Positions 20,942-32,264 of a stretch of DNA of 64,000 bases are shown here, in pieces. The DNA lies in assembly GCA_009667805.1 (NCBI GenBank), contig CM019065.1:148712101-148776100 (forward strand). The letters are read 5' to 3'. Source of the DNA: Leptobrachium leishanense. Taxonomy: Eukaryota; Chordata; Amphibia; Anura; Megophryidae. The notes under the pieces were generated by a model. It saw nothing but the letters and a program-made list of their open reading frames with translations, had not been told where the DNA came from and did no database searches. The stretch's first letter is position 1, and each line of letters begins with the position of its first letter. The position numbers and the translations under genes were made by a program.

Positions 20942-23719
20942 TTACAAGAAGGGAGTATAGGAAAAGCCTTTATTCAGTCCTTTTGGGGCTAAAGTCTGTA
21001 ACTTATATATCCATCGGCATTCTCTTTGTCTTAATTTACGATCAAAATCTCCTTTTCTTGGAGAAGGAGAGACCATCTCTAAACCACAGAATTTCAAAAC
21101 TTTGACATTATTATTATGGTGCTGTGACAGATGACGTGAGATGGGTGTTTCTTGGGTGCGACGAATGGAATGTATATGTTCCATGATCCTTCTTTTGAAG
21201 GGACGGAAGGTTTTGCCAACATACATCTTTCCACATTCACATAAAGCTAGATAGACTAAGCCTGCTGAATTGCAATTAAAAAAAGTCTTAATAACATAGT
21301 CTCGTGTTTTAGAAGAATCAGCGATCTTTTTGGATTGTTTTAGAATATGTTTACAAGCCACACAATGTCCACATTGATATGTGCCTCTCACGTTGACGGA
21401 TAACCATGTGGGTGATGATTGTACTGATGGATTAGAATAATGACTGTGAACAAGCCTATCTCTCAAATTTTGACTGCGCCTTGCTGTAATCGACGCCCTT
21501 GGTGGTAATACTTCTTGGAAATGAGGATCAATAGTCAAAAGAGGCTGAAAACGGTTCAAGATTTCGTAAATTTGATACCATCCTCTATCGAAAGTACCTA
21601 TACATCTTATAAATTGATCTTTATCAGTCTCTCGATCATATACGTCTGTATAGCCCGTTGATAAGATCTCTTAAGGAGTTTATTAGGATAACCTTTCTCT
21701 CGAAAGTCTTTTCTCAGGATGTTAGCTTTCAGCCTGAACTCATCGTCAGAAAAGCAAAGTCTTCTCAGTCTCAGATACTGACCGGTAGGGATACCTTTCT
21801 TTTGGGGGTATGGGTGAAAACTCTTCCAATGTAGGAGGTTATTGGTGGCCGTCTCTTTTTTGTAAAGAGTAGAAGATAGATGTCCTTGTTCAGTTTTTGA
21901 GATTTTGATGTCCAGAATTGAAATGCTGGACAATTGGATCTCATATGTAAATTTCAAATTAAACTCATTGTTGTTCAAAACTGTGACAAACTCAATAAAC
22001 TCCTCCCTTGTGCCCTTCCAAAAAATTTATATATCGTCAATTTATCGTGCCCATAGATCAATCTTTTCAAAGTAAAAGGCTAAATCTATATTTTGTCTGC
22101 ACTTCTCTTCCCATACTCCCAAAAATAGATTGGCGTATGATGGTGCTACTGAGGAGCCCATTTAGTGCCTCGCAGTTGGTGAAAGAATTGACCCTTGAAA
22201 ATGAAATAATTATGAGTTAAAACGAATCGTAACAAGGCAACCAAAAAAGATCTCATAGCGACCCCCATAGAGACGTCTCTGTCTAGGTATATTTTGACAT
22301 GTTCCAAACCTAATTCATGTGGAATGCATGAATATAGAGATTCTACATCAAGACTGCAAAGCAGAGTTTGGTCGTTGACCTCAAAATTTTCTATTATCTG
22401 TAAGGTTTGTTTAGTATCCCTAAAATACGAGGGCAAGACGGTGACATATTTTCTTAATATTTTGTCTAGATATATGCTTGCATTTTGAGTAAGACAATCA
22501 TTACCAGACACTATGGGATGTCCAGGGGGTTCGTGCAGATTTTTATGTGTTTTTGGAATGCCGTAAAAAGTGGCTATTGTAGGTGCTTTGGGTACCAAAA
22601 AGTCACGTTCTGATCTAGTGATTAGACCTGAATCAAAACCACCTCCTACCAATTCTGCAAGGGTCACTAAAAAGTTATTAGTGGGGTCTTTTGATAACCT
22701 CATATAGGTATTGGTATCCTCCAAAATAGTGTAAACCATTTTTTCATAATAAGTAGTTGTCATTAACACTATATTGCCGCCTTTATCAGACTGCTTAATT
22801 ACAATTGATTTTTCAGTCTCAAGCTCTTTTAAGGCTGTTCGCTCCAGTATAGTGAGATTATCAGTAACCGATGATAGTACTTTAGGGATATCGATATTGT
22901 CAACTACTGTGCACACCAATTTACAGAATAACTCTAAATTGCCAAATTCTTTGAAATTAGGGGTAAAACGGCTCTTAGGTCGAAGATCGGTAAGACCAGA
23001 AGAGGACTCTTGCTCCGCCAATAAATCAGTTAGAATTGCTAGGCACGGAAAGTCAGTAACTTCAAGACCCAAATTTTTTGCTCGCTGTTCATCTTTAATT
23101 TTAAACATTTTATGCAATGCCAATTTACGGACAAATAAATGGATATCCTTTGTCCATTCAAATTTATCAACTGACGGGACGGGTACAAAAGAAAGACCTT
23201 TATTTAACACAGAAATGTGGTTGGTATTTAATACAAAATCAGATATATTGTTAATTCTTAATCCCATAGCTTCTGTTGGACCAATGATGGGTATGGAAGG
23301 ATCCATAGGTGCAACAACAGACTGGTTTGTTACCGGAGTGGAGGAATTGGAAGAAAAAGCTGCACTACTGGAGTTAGTGGTATAATTTCTGGATAAGGAG
23401 GGGAAATGTGCATGATCATTATCACTACCATTAGATGTACTAGGATGAGTCTTAGTACATTGAACTAGTCGTATTGGTTGCGACCTCTCCTGTTGTGTGA
23501 ACGAAAACCTCTGTACCCCCATTTTTTCCGATCTCGGAGTTTGCCTGGAAGAATGTCTCTTTCTAAAAAAGAGACACCCTTTTTTAGGATCCCCCTTCTA
23601 GAGGTAGGACTAGGTTCAATACCACTATTACTGTCGCCTTCAGTATCAGTAGAATCACCTTCAACTGAAGAAGTGTGCTTACGATTCCTATTCCTATCTC
23701 TCGTAGTTTTATAAACCAT
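20942..23719 (-). pseudogene. Penelope-like ORF: RT plus GIY-YIG endonuclease, broken
   Basis: A basic N-terminal region (23719-23465) is followed after a frame change by 23522-22146 with PLE RT motifs (FYGIPKTHKNLHEPPGHPIVSG, LLCSLDVESLYSCIP). At about 22150-22165 one base appears missing and the frame shifts. The next frame contains the Y-IDD catalytic box, but the codon in place of its Tyr is TAA (22043-22045) and a second TAA follows at 22028-22030. 21978-21607 is the thumb region. 21559-20942 is the GIY-YIG domain with its preceding CGHCVACKH cysteine-histidine motif. PLE RTs are telomerase-like; this copy cannot make an active enzyme. Confidence 0.9.
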
Positions 23720-23787
23720 GTCATTAGTGTAGTCATCAGAGTCCCTTAAGAATTTACGTTAGAGGATGGTATCAAATTTACGAAATC

Positions 23788-24405
23788 TTGAACCGTTTGT
23801 GGTCTCTTTTGACTATTGATCCTCATTTCCAAGAAGTATTACCACCAAGGGCGTCGATTACAGCAAGGCGCAGTCAAAATTTGAGAGATAGGCTTGTTCA
23901 CAGTCATTATTCTAATCCATCAGTACAATCATCACCCACATGGTTATCCGTCAACGTGAGAGGCACATATCAATGTGGACATTGTGTGGCTTGTAAACAT
24001 ATTCTAAAACAATCCAAAAAGATCGCTGATTCTTCTAAAACACGAGACTATGTTATTAAGACTTTTTTTAATTGCAATTCAGCAGGCTTAGTCTATCTAG
24101 CTTTATGTGAATGTGGAAAGATGTATGTTGGAAAAACCTTCCGTCCCTTCAAAAGAAGGATCATGGAACATATACATTCCATTCGTTGCACCCAAGAAAC
24201 ACCCATCTCACGTCATCTGTCACAGCACCATAATAATAATGTCAAAGTTTTGAAATTCTGTGGTTTAGAGATGGTCTCTCCTTCTCCAAGAAAAGGAGAT
24301 TTTGATCGTAAATTAAGACAAAGAGAATGCCGATGGATATATAAGTTACAGACTTTAGCCCCAAAAGGACTGAATGAAGGCTTTTCCTATACTCCCTTCT
24401 TGTAA
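23788..24405 (+). CDS. Intact GIY-YIG domain ORF of the truncated Penelope copy
   Basis: 205 residues with an open frame throughout. CGHCVACKHIL (a Zn-binding-type motif before the domain), then AGLVYLALCECGKMYVGKT (the GIY..YVG signature with Leu-Val in place of Ile), RRIMEHI and RECRWIYKLQT supply the residues expected of a GIY-YIG nuclease. It differs from the minus-strand copy at few residues. It lacks the RT part and a clear promoter, so translation is doubtful; it is annotated as an open transposon fragment. Confidence 0.8.
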   Translation: MNRLWSLLTIDPHFQEVLPPRASITARRSQNLRDRLVHSHYSNPSVQSSPTWLSVNVRGTYQCGHCVACKHILKQSKKIADSSKTRDYVIKTFFNCNSAGLVYLALCECGKMYVGKTFRPFKRRIMEHIHSIRCTQETPISRHLSQHHNNNVKVLKFCGLEMVSPSPRKGDFDRKLRQRECRWIYKLQTLAPKGLNEGFSYTPFL

Positions 24406-26452
24406 TAAATTTAATATCGATCTTTTTGGCTATAGCTTGGGCGTTTTACATTCAGTGGCCCAACATCGTCACTCTAGCTTGCTGCCTCTAAACAAAGATC
24501 CATTTTGGTCTCTGGAGATCTTTGCAAGGTTTCGAGTATTTATTAGGACAGCTTTCATGATAACATAACCTTGTGATTTAGCTTTTTATCACTTAATTTT
24601 CTTCCTTTTTGGTTTCCAAGTTATGAATCTTTTGTCGTTATTAACATCATGCGTTAAGCAAGTGACCACAAGCTTTAATATGGGTATAGATACACTATCA
24701 CGTACAGACTTCTTCTCCAGTGGTTGCTCTGTTCCACTATCTCAATTTTTTCGTATACCATCATATTAGCCTAGAATGTTGAATATACTGGTTATTGGCT
24801 ATTCTTGGACGTGTGTATTGGTACTTTTTAGGTGGAAGTGTATCATGTGGTATTTTATTCACAGTTCAGGTTTATTTGTGATTCATGAGTACATGAGTTC
24901 ATTTTCTCTCTAATCCGGGAGCATTGAGCAGTTTTTCTATCTTATTCTATACAGCATTTAATGGTGTTAATCACGATCTGTTATACATTCATCTATATAT
25001 ATTGTTTTGAATATCAACATGCCTCTGTATGACTTTCAGTACCCTGTCCATTGTTCAATTTGGTCCGTGAATATTTACTCTCCATTGGTGGAAATATATC
25101 ACGTGGCATTTCATTCATCGGATTGGGTATTCTACAACCTATCAGTGTTCCTTGACCCGTGTGTGGGTTGCAACTGTAGCTGAGCGGCGTCCGATACACG
25201 CTTTATATATCGTACCACCTATTCACCAGTTTTTGGTCCATCTTTTAGCACTATCTAGTGGTTTAGCACCTGATTAAACACAGCCATTATTTTACATATT
25301 CTATCGTGTGTTGGTACATTTTCAGCGATTTTTTTTTTCGTCTTTTTTTCCTGATCTCTTTTTATGTTTCCCTTCGGGTCACCCATTGGCTCCTTGACGA
25401 CATGTGACCAAACTATCACGAGTAGATACGGTTAATCCTGGATCATCCTATTTGTCTTCATCATCTGCAGACACTTTTTCCATGTGACACATCTCATCAA
25501 TTACTAGTAACACCAACACGGTTTTCAGACATACTATGATGTATAGTTTTTTGGTTTTTAATGGTTGTTCCGTCCCATTATTCCAATTTTCAGCATATCG
25601 TCACATAGATCTAGAATGTTTAATAAACTGGTCATTGGTCAATTTTTGCTGTGTTCATTGGCACCTCATTGGTGGAAATGCGTCATGTGGTATTTCATTC
25701 ACCGTATTGGTCCATTTTTTGACTTATGAGCATAATACGTTTTTAATAAAATTTTGGGAATACTCTGTATTATCTGAGAGCATTAAGTGGCCTTTTCCAT
25801 CTAACGCTATATAGTATTCAAGGTCATTAATCATGAGTTACTAAATACATATCTACATAAATTTTGTTTAATTAATATGCCTGTGTATGATACACAGTAC
25901 TTTGTCCTCTGCTCTATCTGGTCCGTGAATACTCACTCTCCATTCCGAGGTAGCACATCACATGGTACCTCTCTCATGGGATTGGGTATCTCGCTACCTA
26001 TCACTGCAGTTTGTTCCCTGTGTGGGACGTATTTTTCACTGCAGTTGAACAGTGCTCGATATGCGCTTGATATATGGCACAATCCAGTTACCAGTTCTGG
26101 TCAATCTTTAGGTATTAATCAGGGATCCAATATGTGACCATATAGGGCTATTATTTCCAATATTTCATTGTTATCATGACATTTTCAGTGATTTTTTTCA
26201 GCTCTCGCTGATTTTTGTTTATATATTTCTTTGGACTACCTACTGGTCCTTCGATGACATGTGACCAAACTAGCACCAGTAGATGTGGTTAATTCTCGAT
26301 TACCTTGATTTGTCTTCATCACCTGCAGACACTTTTTTCCTCATGTGATACATCCCATCAATTACTTACGTTCTTTTTCATTGGTTAATCAACCTAATTG
26401 AATACTTTTTAAGGAGGGAGATCAATACCTATTACAAGCTATTCTAATTTTC

Positions 26453-26496
26453 GCTACAGAAGAAGCCGGTTGTCTCCGGCGAAACATATGTCGAGC
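26453..26496 (+). ncRNA. Hammerhead-ribozyme-like motif in PLE 3' UTR (right copy)
   Basis: Same layout as the left copy: stem II GCCGG/CCGGC, GAAAC, ATAT, GTC, GAGC. The core reads CAGAAGA (two changes from CTGATGA) and one stem-I base is altered, so it is probably dead. Confidence 0.65.
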
Positions 26497-26563
26497 TGAG
26501 TTTGTCATTCGCTTGGTTTTAATGCTGTTTGTCTTATAAGCACTAGTGAGGGTCAGAGCAGAA

Positions 26564-26991
26564 TGTCAGGATCCCTGGCTGTAGCCATTCTGGAACCCCC
26601 CCTGGTGGTACACTTCCATGTACTGTTCCTGCCCTGTAACCAGCATTCACTATCAGCATCCAGCAATGCAACAGTTAACTCACAACCAACACACGTGACT
26701 CACAAAATAAAGGGCTCTGCCCCACAACTAACATTGCTGGTTCATTACAGCTCTTGTGCTGAGAGGGTGAGGTGCTGCTAACTCGCTGCTCTGCTATACC
26801 CATCTGTTCCTGTTTATTATTTATGTTTCCTGCAACTCCACCATCATCCTTCTGAGAATCATCCGGTCAGTTTATTTCCACATCATCCTCCCTACCTCTT
26901 CCCGCCTGCTTATCAGTGCAGGACACTGCATCCTGGGCTCATACCCCTGCCATCCAGGTGCCACCCAGGTACCATCCCCACGTTCCTGACA
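26564..26991. mobile_element. Solo LTR (428 bp) inside the right Penelope copy
   Basis: It begins TGTCAGGATCCC and ends TTCCTGACA. The 5-bp duplications CAGAA lie at 26559-26563 and 26992-26996. The left Penelope copy lacks it and shows the empty site. AATAAA at about 26706 could be the LTR poly(A) signal. Confidence 0.9.
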
Positions 26992-27518
26992 CAGAATCTG
27001 ATTAAGTGTTAGGGACAGCATCTAATTATTGAGATTGTTCAATTGTGGACATACATTTCACAAATTATTCTGCATACTGCATGTGCATTTTGCCTTTAGG
27101 AATTTGTTCCTAGGCTTGGCCACTGAATTTCTCAGTTGTTTGTGATACATATTCACGTTGTTGGAGGTCATACCTCAATATTGCAGACTATATTGTTTAA
27201 CTGCCCCTCAGCATATCTCTCAATATCCCTCACTAGGCTTTTGTTTATATGTTGGTTTTAGTTGGTACTCGTTACTGTCTTGTCATTTATTAAAGGCATT
27301 ATGCCATTGTGTTTTCTTGCCGCTCCCTGTTCTAACTGTGGTTGACCCTTCTGGGTTGGCACGCCGTTAATTTTATCTTTAATTGTCTCTCATATTCACA
27401 GGTTTAGTCCTGTTCAGGGAGTGATATCTCATGTTAAACACCGCATGAGATAAGTGATTGTCCACTTACGCTTTGTTCGTTGGTCTTTTCCATTTTTTTT
27501 TGTTACTAATCAACTGCA

Positions 27519-27800
27519 ACTATCCCAGATTGGGTATGAATTCTCACTCTCAAATGGGTATGGGAAAACTAAAGTTCACATCATCCATAATTCACCGATG
27601 CACGGTGCACCCCAAATCAGGTGCAAACAGCTATAACCATCAAATAATCAAGTATAGCTCATGTCAACACTTCTCTTCTTAATGCCAAAATATAATAGCA
27701 CAGGACTATATGTTCTAATTCATTCCGCCACGTAGGTAATTAAGCAATAATACCCATTAAATAAATACACACCCCGTAAACCAAACACAGCATATACATA
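27519..27800. other. Intergenic flank of the Penelope insertion
   Basis: Ordinary AT-rich sequence; no gene or element is seen. Confidence 0.4.
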
Positions 27801-27803
27801 TAG

Positions 27804-28551
27804 GGCCCCATTACAATCTTCATGCAAACGTTAACGCTCACTTAGAAACATAGAAAAATGTCGGCAGATAAGAACCTTTCGGCCCATCTTCGGCCCCACT
27901 TGTGTGAGCATTAACGTTTGCTGCAGCAGTGTTTACCGCTTATTACCCGTTTGCGTTTGGTACATTGCGCGAGGTTACTGTACTTTGCGCTCTCTATACT
28001 TAACATGGGGAGAGCAAAGTGTTAATCAGCACTGGATTACAAAGTCCTAACGCTGATTAACACCTGGCTCTGGTCAGCGAAAAGTTAACCAGAGCCAGGA
28101 CTTTGTGTTAACAAATTCCGCTTCTGCAGAATCTGTTAACACCTGCCTAAAAAAATTTACAAAAGCATCCTATACTCACCCTCTGTCCTGCGGCGAGGAC
28201 CGCAGCTCTAACCGCCTCCTCCGGCCAGCGGGATCAAGGAAAGATTGGGGGGAAGAGTCCCCCAGTCTCTCCCTGGGTATCACTACGCCGACCGGCCGGA
28301 TCTCGTGAGGAGAGATCCGGCTGGTCATGTGACCGGCAGGGGGGAACTCAATGGAGTCCTATGGACTCCAGCGAGTGGATGCTCGCGGCTGCGCTCAGGG
28401 CTGCTTTTTAACGGGCGATAACAATGCAGGCAGCATTTTTTGCGCCTGCATTGTAATCCAGCGTTAAAAAGTGGGCGCAAGGGGGAAAACTGAAGGCGCA
28501 GTTTTTCCTCCCTTGCGCCCGCGTTTTAACGCTAGGATTGTAATAGAGCCC
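27804..28551. mobile_element. CpG-rich MITE family D (GGGCCCCATTACAATC ends)
   Basis: GGGCCCCATTACAATC at the left matches the inverted right end GATTGTAATAGAGCCC at 14 of 16 positions; ATA lies on both outer sides, a possible 3-bp target. The interior includes GAGGTTACTGTACTTTGCGCTC, also found at 50570-50600. A 45-bp LINE-tail piece lies at 27842-27887. Confidence 0.75.
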
Positions 28552-28839
28552 ATAGTGAGATGTTAAAAATAGGTCTGGTACAAAATAAAAAAGGCTTTTA
28601 AAAGAATTAAAACGCAGGTTCCCGCTGTGGACCGAGCCCGAGAAAGTGAGCGCCGGGGGGGGGGTGGGCAATTGCTGACGGCCGAATTGCTATCCTACGA
28701 GTGGTGGGATCTATCCACCAGCCAGCCGCGATCTCGCGAGATCTGGCTGGTGGTTAGATCCCCAGCCGCGCAGCAGAGCTTATGCTGATGACCGCTTGAG
28801 GAGGTAAAGCACGCGGCCGATGGCAATGACGAGGAGAGG

Positions 28840-29100
28840 TGAGCTGGGGCAAATCTATCCATGTGTGAGAGCTGGGGGGCAAATCTATCCATGTGTGAGA
28901 GCTGGGGGGCAAATCTATCCATGTGTGAGAGCTGAGGGCAAATATATCCATGTGTGAGAGCTGGGGGCAAATACATCCATGGGTGAGAGCTGGGGGCAAT
29001 ATTTCCATGTGTGAGCTGGGGCAATATATATCCATGTGAGCTGGGGGGCAATATTTCTATGTGTGAGCTGGGGGGCAATATTTCCATGTGTGAGCTGGGG
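28840..29100. repeat. Minisatellite A, inverted array
   Basis: Units GAGCTGGGGGCAAATATATCCATGTGT (about 24-31 bp) are the complement of the unit at 3230-3868 and 36130-37906. Confidence 0.92.
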
Positions 29101-29259
29101 GGTACCCTGGGCCCATGGTATGGAAAAGGTTTGCAGGGCTGTGCAGATGGGGTGCCATATGTGTTCTGGCAGCATGGAAAGGGTGCACTGGGCAGCCCAC
29201 ACCAGGGTTACCCTACACTGCATAGCTGCAAGGGGTATGTGCTGGGGGGGGTCCAGAGC

Positions 29260-29465
29260 CTGTATATATTATTCTGAGGGTCCAGTGTATATAATTCTGG
29301 GGGTCCAGTGCCTGTGTATATAATTCTGGGGGTCCAGTGTATATAATTCTGGGGGTCCAGTGCCTGTGTATATAATTCTGGGGGTCCTGTGTATATAATT
29401 CTGGGGGTCCAGTGTATATAATTCTGGGGGTCCAGTGCCTTTGTATATAATTCTGGGGGTCCAAT
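29260..29465. repeat. Minisatellite B (GGGGGTCCAGTGTATATAATTCT)
   Basis: About seven units alternate between 23 and 31 bp; the longer ones add GCCTGTG. They lie inside the hAT-like element. Both strands give long repetitive ORFs that are not genes. Confidence 0.92.
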
Positions 29466-30025
29466 ATTTTGTCCCGGTCCAGGCCTGCTTATAACCAGAG
29501 TGAACGTTTATATAATGAGGGGGGGGGGAATTTCTGCCCCGGGCGCCCATAACTCTGGTTACGCCACTGGTGAAATGCACCGTATTTGGAGGTTAGTGAA
29601 TAACCCCATACAGTGTACTTTCATATCAGAATGATTTAATTTGGAAACCCTTAAGAAAGGTACCAGTCTGTTACTGAAACGTTGGCAGGTAAAGGGAATC
29701 TTGTGGTATTCAGCCCCTTCACTTTTTTCAGGCTTGTATTCTGCTACTGTTTATGTAAAAGTACATTGTGGCTGTACATTACTGCTAATTGATGCAATTT
29801 TGTATTGACTGATGTATGCCTTGAAAATATTGTGCATAGATTTCACGTAGTTATATTTATGATGATAACTTTATGCTGTGTGGAGGCTTTTAATCTAATT
29901 TATTGCCCTCCACCGCAACTTAAATGAGTGTTGATTTGACCTGGGGATAAAGCATCAAACTGCAACTGGTCACGGCCTAGCTCCTGCTGATGAGGATACA
30001 ATAAGCCAGAAAACAGCTGTACAGG

Positions 30026-30518
30026 CAGGGGCGTAACTACCAGGGGTGCAGAGGGTGCAACCGCACCCGGGCCCTTGAGTCCAGGGGGCCCACACTCGCC
30101 TGCCTGGGCCTGGAGGCTTGCCTATATTATATATATATTTCTTTTTTTAAATTTATTTTATACTTATGCGTGAGTTTTACTTGGAGCTCTGTGATACACT
30201 CATACACACCACATATTACTCTGCGTTTTGTTGCTGTGGAACTCTGTTATTTACACTGATACACACTGCACATTACTGAGTTTTATTGCTGTGGAGCTCT
30301 GTGAGATACAAATAATGCACATTAAAAATGAGTTGGACTGAAGAGGTCATAGTGGACCTGGAAAAAATGGGACACTGATTGTCTGGAGTCAACATTGTGG
30401 ACCTGGAGGGGACCAATGCATGTTGACGAGAGGGTGGACAAAATATGTTTTTACCTAGGGTGAGGGGGCACGTCATGGTTACTGCACCTGGGCCCTGAGG
30501 TTTCTAGTTACGCCTCTG
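30026..30518. mobile_element. hAT-type MITE with perfect 8-bp TSD
   Basis: Termini CAGGGGCGTAACT and AGTTACGCCTCTG, 493 bp, flanked by TGTACAGG at 30018-30025 and 30519-30526. The TGCTGTGGAGCTCTGTGA block inside recurs at 36050-36070 and inverted at 61850-61915. Confidence 0.92.
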
Positions 30519-30868
30519 TGTACAGGAGTGGCTGTCATCTGTTGCATAAACCTGATCTCTGCTAAAAAAAAAAGCCATCTAGTATTGGATGGCATTGATT
30601 AGAGGGTTGTGTGTTAAAACAGACTCAGGATGCAAAAAAATTAGAAATTGCAAACGTAATTTGCATGTCTTACCCAGAGTTCCTTGCTGCATATGGGGAA
30701 TGAGCTCTGTGATGCAGTTCTCTGAATTGCTCGGATGTGTGAATGACTTCTGCAATAATAAACTTTTTGATGATATTATATTATATAATAAAATATAATA
30801 AAATGTATTATTTACTGCACTGAGATGGACTGTGTCTTTTATGCTTTTGTGTATGATATTGTTTTGGT

Positions 30869-31005
30869 TCCCTTTTATCATTTCTTTGCTTTTTGTTCTA
30901 TATTTGTTGAACGGCTAACTAATGCTTTGATTCATACACTGTTTTTTATTGCATTTTGTAACATGCCTCGATTTGAATAAACTTTGAATATGTTAAAAAA
31001 AAAAA
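30869..31005 (+). mobile_element. 5'-truncated retrocopy of a polyadenylated RNA, 14-bp TSD
   Basis: The 137-bp insert has AATAAA at 30977-30982 and ends in a run of A. It is flanked by identical 14-mers GATATTGTTTTGGT (30855-30868 and 31006-31019). This is the signature of LINE-mediated retroposition of an mRNA 3' end. The source transcript is not recognised. Confidence 0.85.
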
Positions 31006-31019
31006 GATATTGTTTTGGT

Positions 31020-31904
31020 ACTGGTAGGAACCCGCTTATATAACTTTATTTTTTATTGATATCATTGATAGCTTTTGTGACATCTAGCACTGTTGAAATG
31101 CATGCGTTGAAACACGTGACTACATCAAAGCTCAGTTCTGCCGTTGTATTTAGAGATGTGTCTACGGTCACGACTACCTGTTCTACTGGATTCTTTATCT
31201 AATCTAGTCTTTACAAAGTGAGTGGAAAAATACAAGATGATTGACATTTTCATTTTTTAAAACGAAAAGTACTGAAAACACAAATTATTTTTGAAACAGA
31301 GAGAAATAAAAAAATACTCTTTTCATTTATTTAGTACACTTTGGGAAATGATTTTCAATTCTATCCCCAAAACTCTATTTATTAGTAAACCGCTTGTGTA
31401 CCAGTTTAAATTTATGAATGAACACCTCCCAGGTGTCCCAATTCAGTACAGATTGTCGTTGTTATGGGCCCTCAAAACAATGGCAGAATTTCCCTTTCAG
31501 AAAACCCCCAGAAATAATTATCTCAGTAATGATTAAAAAGTGACAAAACCCAACTTCAAAAGACTGCACTTTCATGCACATATTCATATTACCAAAGCTC
31601 CAATGCTAATATACCTAAATTGAATTGAAGCCAGCAAAAAGTCCACTATTGCTGTATTTTTATACCATCTTGACCAGGTTATGCGGACACTGAAGCCATT
31701 GCTTGTTGGCTTCTATCAGTCCATTGTTTTGACATTTAGTTATTTGACATAGGCTGTTCTTTTCTTCATCAGAAAATGTGGGTGTTCCTGGAGTTTCTTT
31801 TCGAAATAATTATGGTGCAACTCTAAATAAACGAAGCAAAATGCATGTTTAAGGGTTGGAGGCAAAAAATGTCTCTTACAAAAAAAAGAATAAACCCCTG
31901 TCTT
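31020..31904. other. Intergenic, nothing recognised
   Basis: AT-rich; no gene or element was identified. Confidence 0.4.
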
Positions 31905-32155
31905 TAGTGGTGAAACCTATTCAGAACCAATGACAGCAGCTATTCTTGGTGCTGAAACCTATTCAGCACCATGGATAGCAGCTCCACAGGGCTCCACAGC
32001 CCCAGGGAGCTGCTCTACATGCTGCTGAAACCTATTCAGTACCAAGAACAGCATCTATTCTTGCTGCTCAAATCTATTCCTTGGTACTGAATAAGTTTCA
32101 GCACCAAGAATAGCTGCTGTCCTTGGTACTGAATAGCTTTCAGCACCATAGGCAG
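31905..32155. repeat. Direct and inverted repeats of TGGTGCTGAAACCTATTCAG
   Basis: About six copies of a 30-40-bp unit around GGTGCTGAAACCTATTCAGCACCA and AGCTATTCTTGG appear in both orientations, giving a complex fold-back cluster. Confidence 0.75.
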
Positions 32156-32264
32156 CCCCCACCGAACGTAGCAAGACTAAAGGAAGGAAAAAAAGCTGTG
32201 TTTGGAAAAGAGAAAAGCCTTGTTTTAAAATAAATTAGAAAGCCAAAAATTTCATCAAACAAAT

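Larger units (their letters stand above)
18402..27518. mobile_element. Penelope-like element: two copies head to head in one insertion with 15-bp TSD
   Basis: The 15-mer TACTAATCAACTGCA at 18402-18416 and 27504-27518 brackets the structure. From the left: a minus-strand copy, 3' part to 5' part (18417-23760), with GIY-YIG and RT coding sequence; then, joined at about 23760/23761, a plus-strand 5'-truncated copy (23761-27503) with only the GIY-YIG part and 3' UTR. Sequences 18417-21587 and 23761-27378 are inverted copies of each other; the right one runs about 125 bp further and ends T-rich before the TSD. Both 3' UTRs hold a diverged direct repeat with about 850-bp period and a hammerhead-like motif. 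Inverted partial copies are known for Penelope elements. No intact RT remains. Confidence 0.9.
28640..29569. mobile_element. hAT-like element with two minisatellites, left end not found
   Basis: Reading from the right terminus (TAACTCTGGTTACGCCACTG, ending 29569) leftward: a G-rich tract, minisatellite B (29260-29465), minisatellite A in inverted orientation (28840-29100), then a palindrome around 28690-28760 (GATCTCGCGAGATC at its centre). This is the layout of the 35.9-38.1 kb element. The eight bases outside the right end are GTGAAATG; no matching left end was located. Confidence 0.65.

Noticed and set aside
22774..23385. 203-residue plus-strand ORF
   Set aside because: Antisense shadow of the Penelope RT frame on the minus strand.
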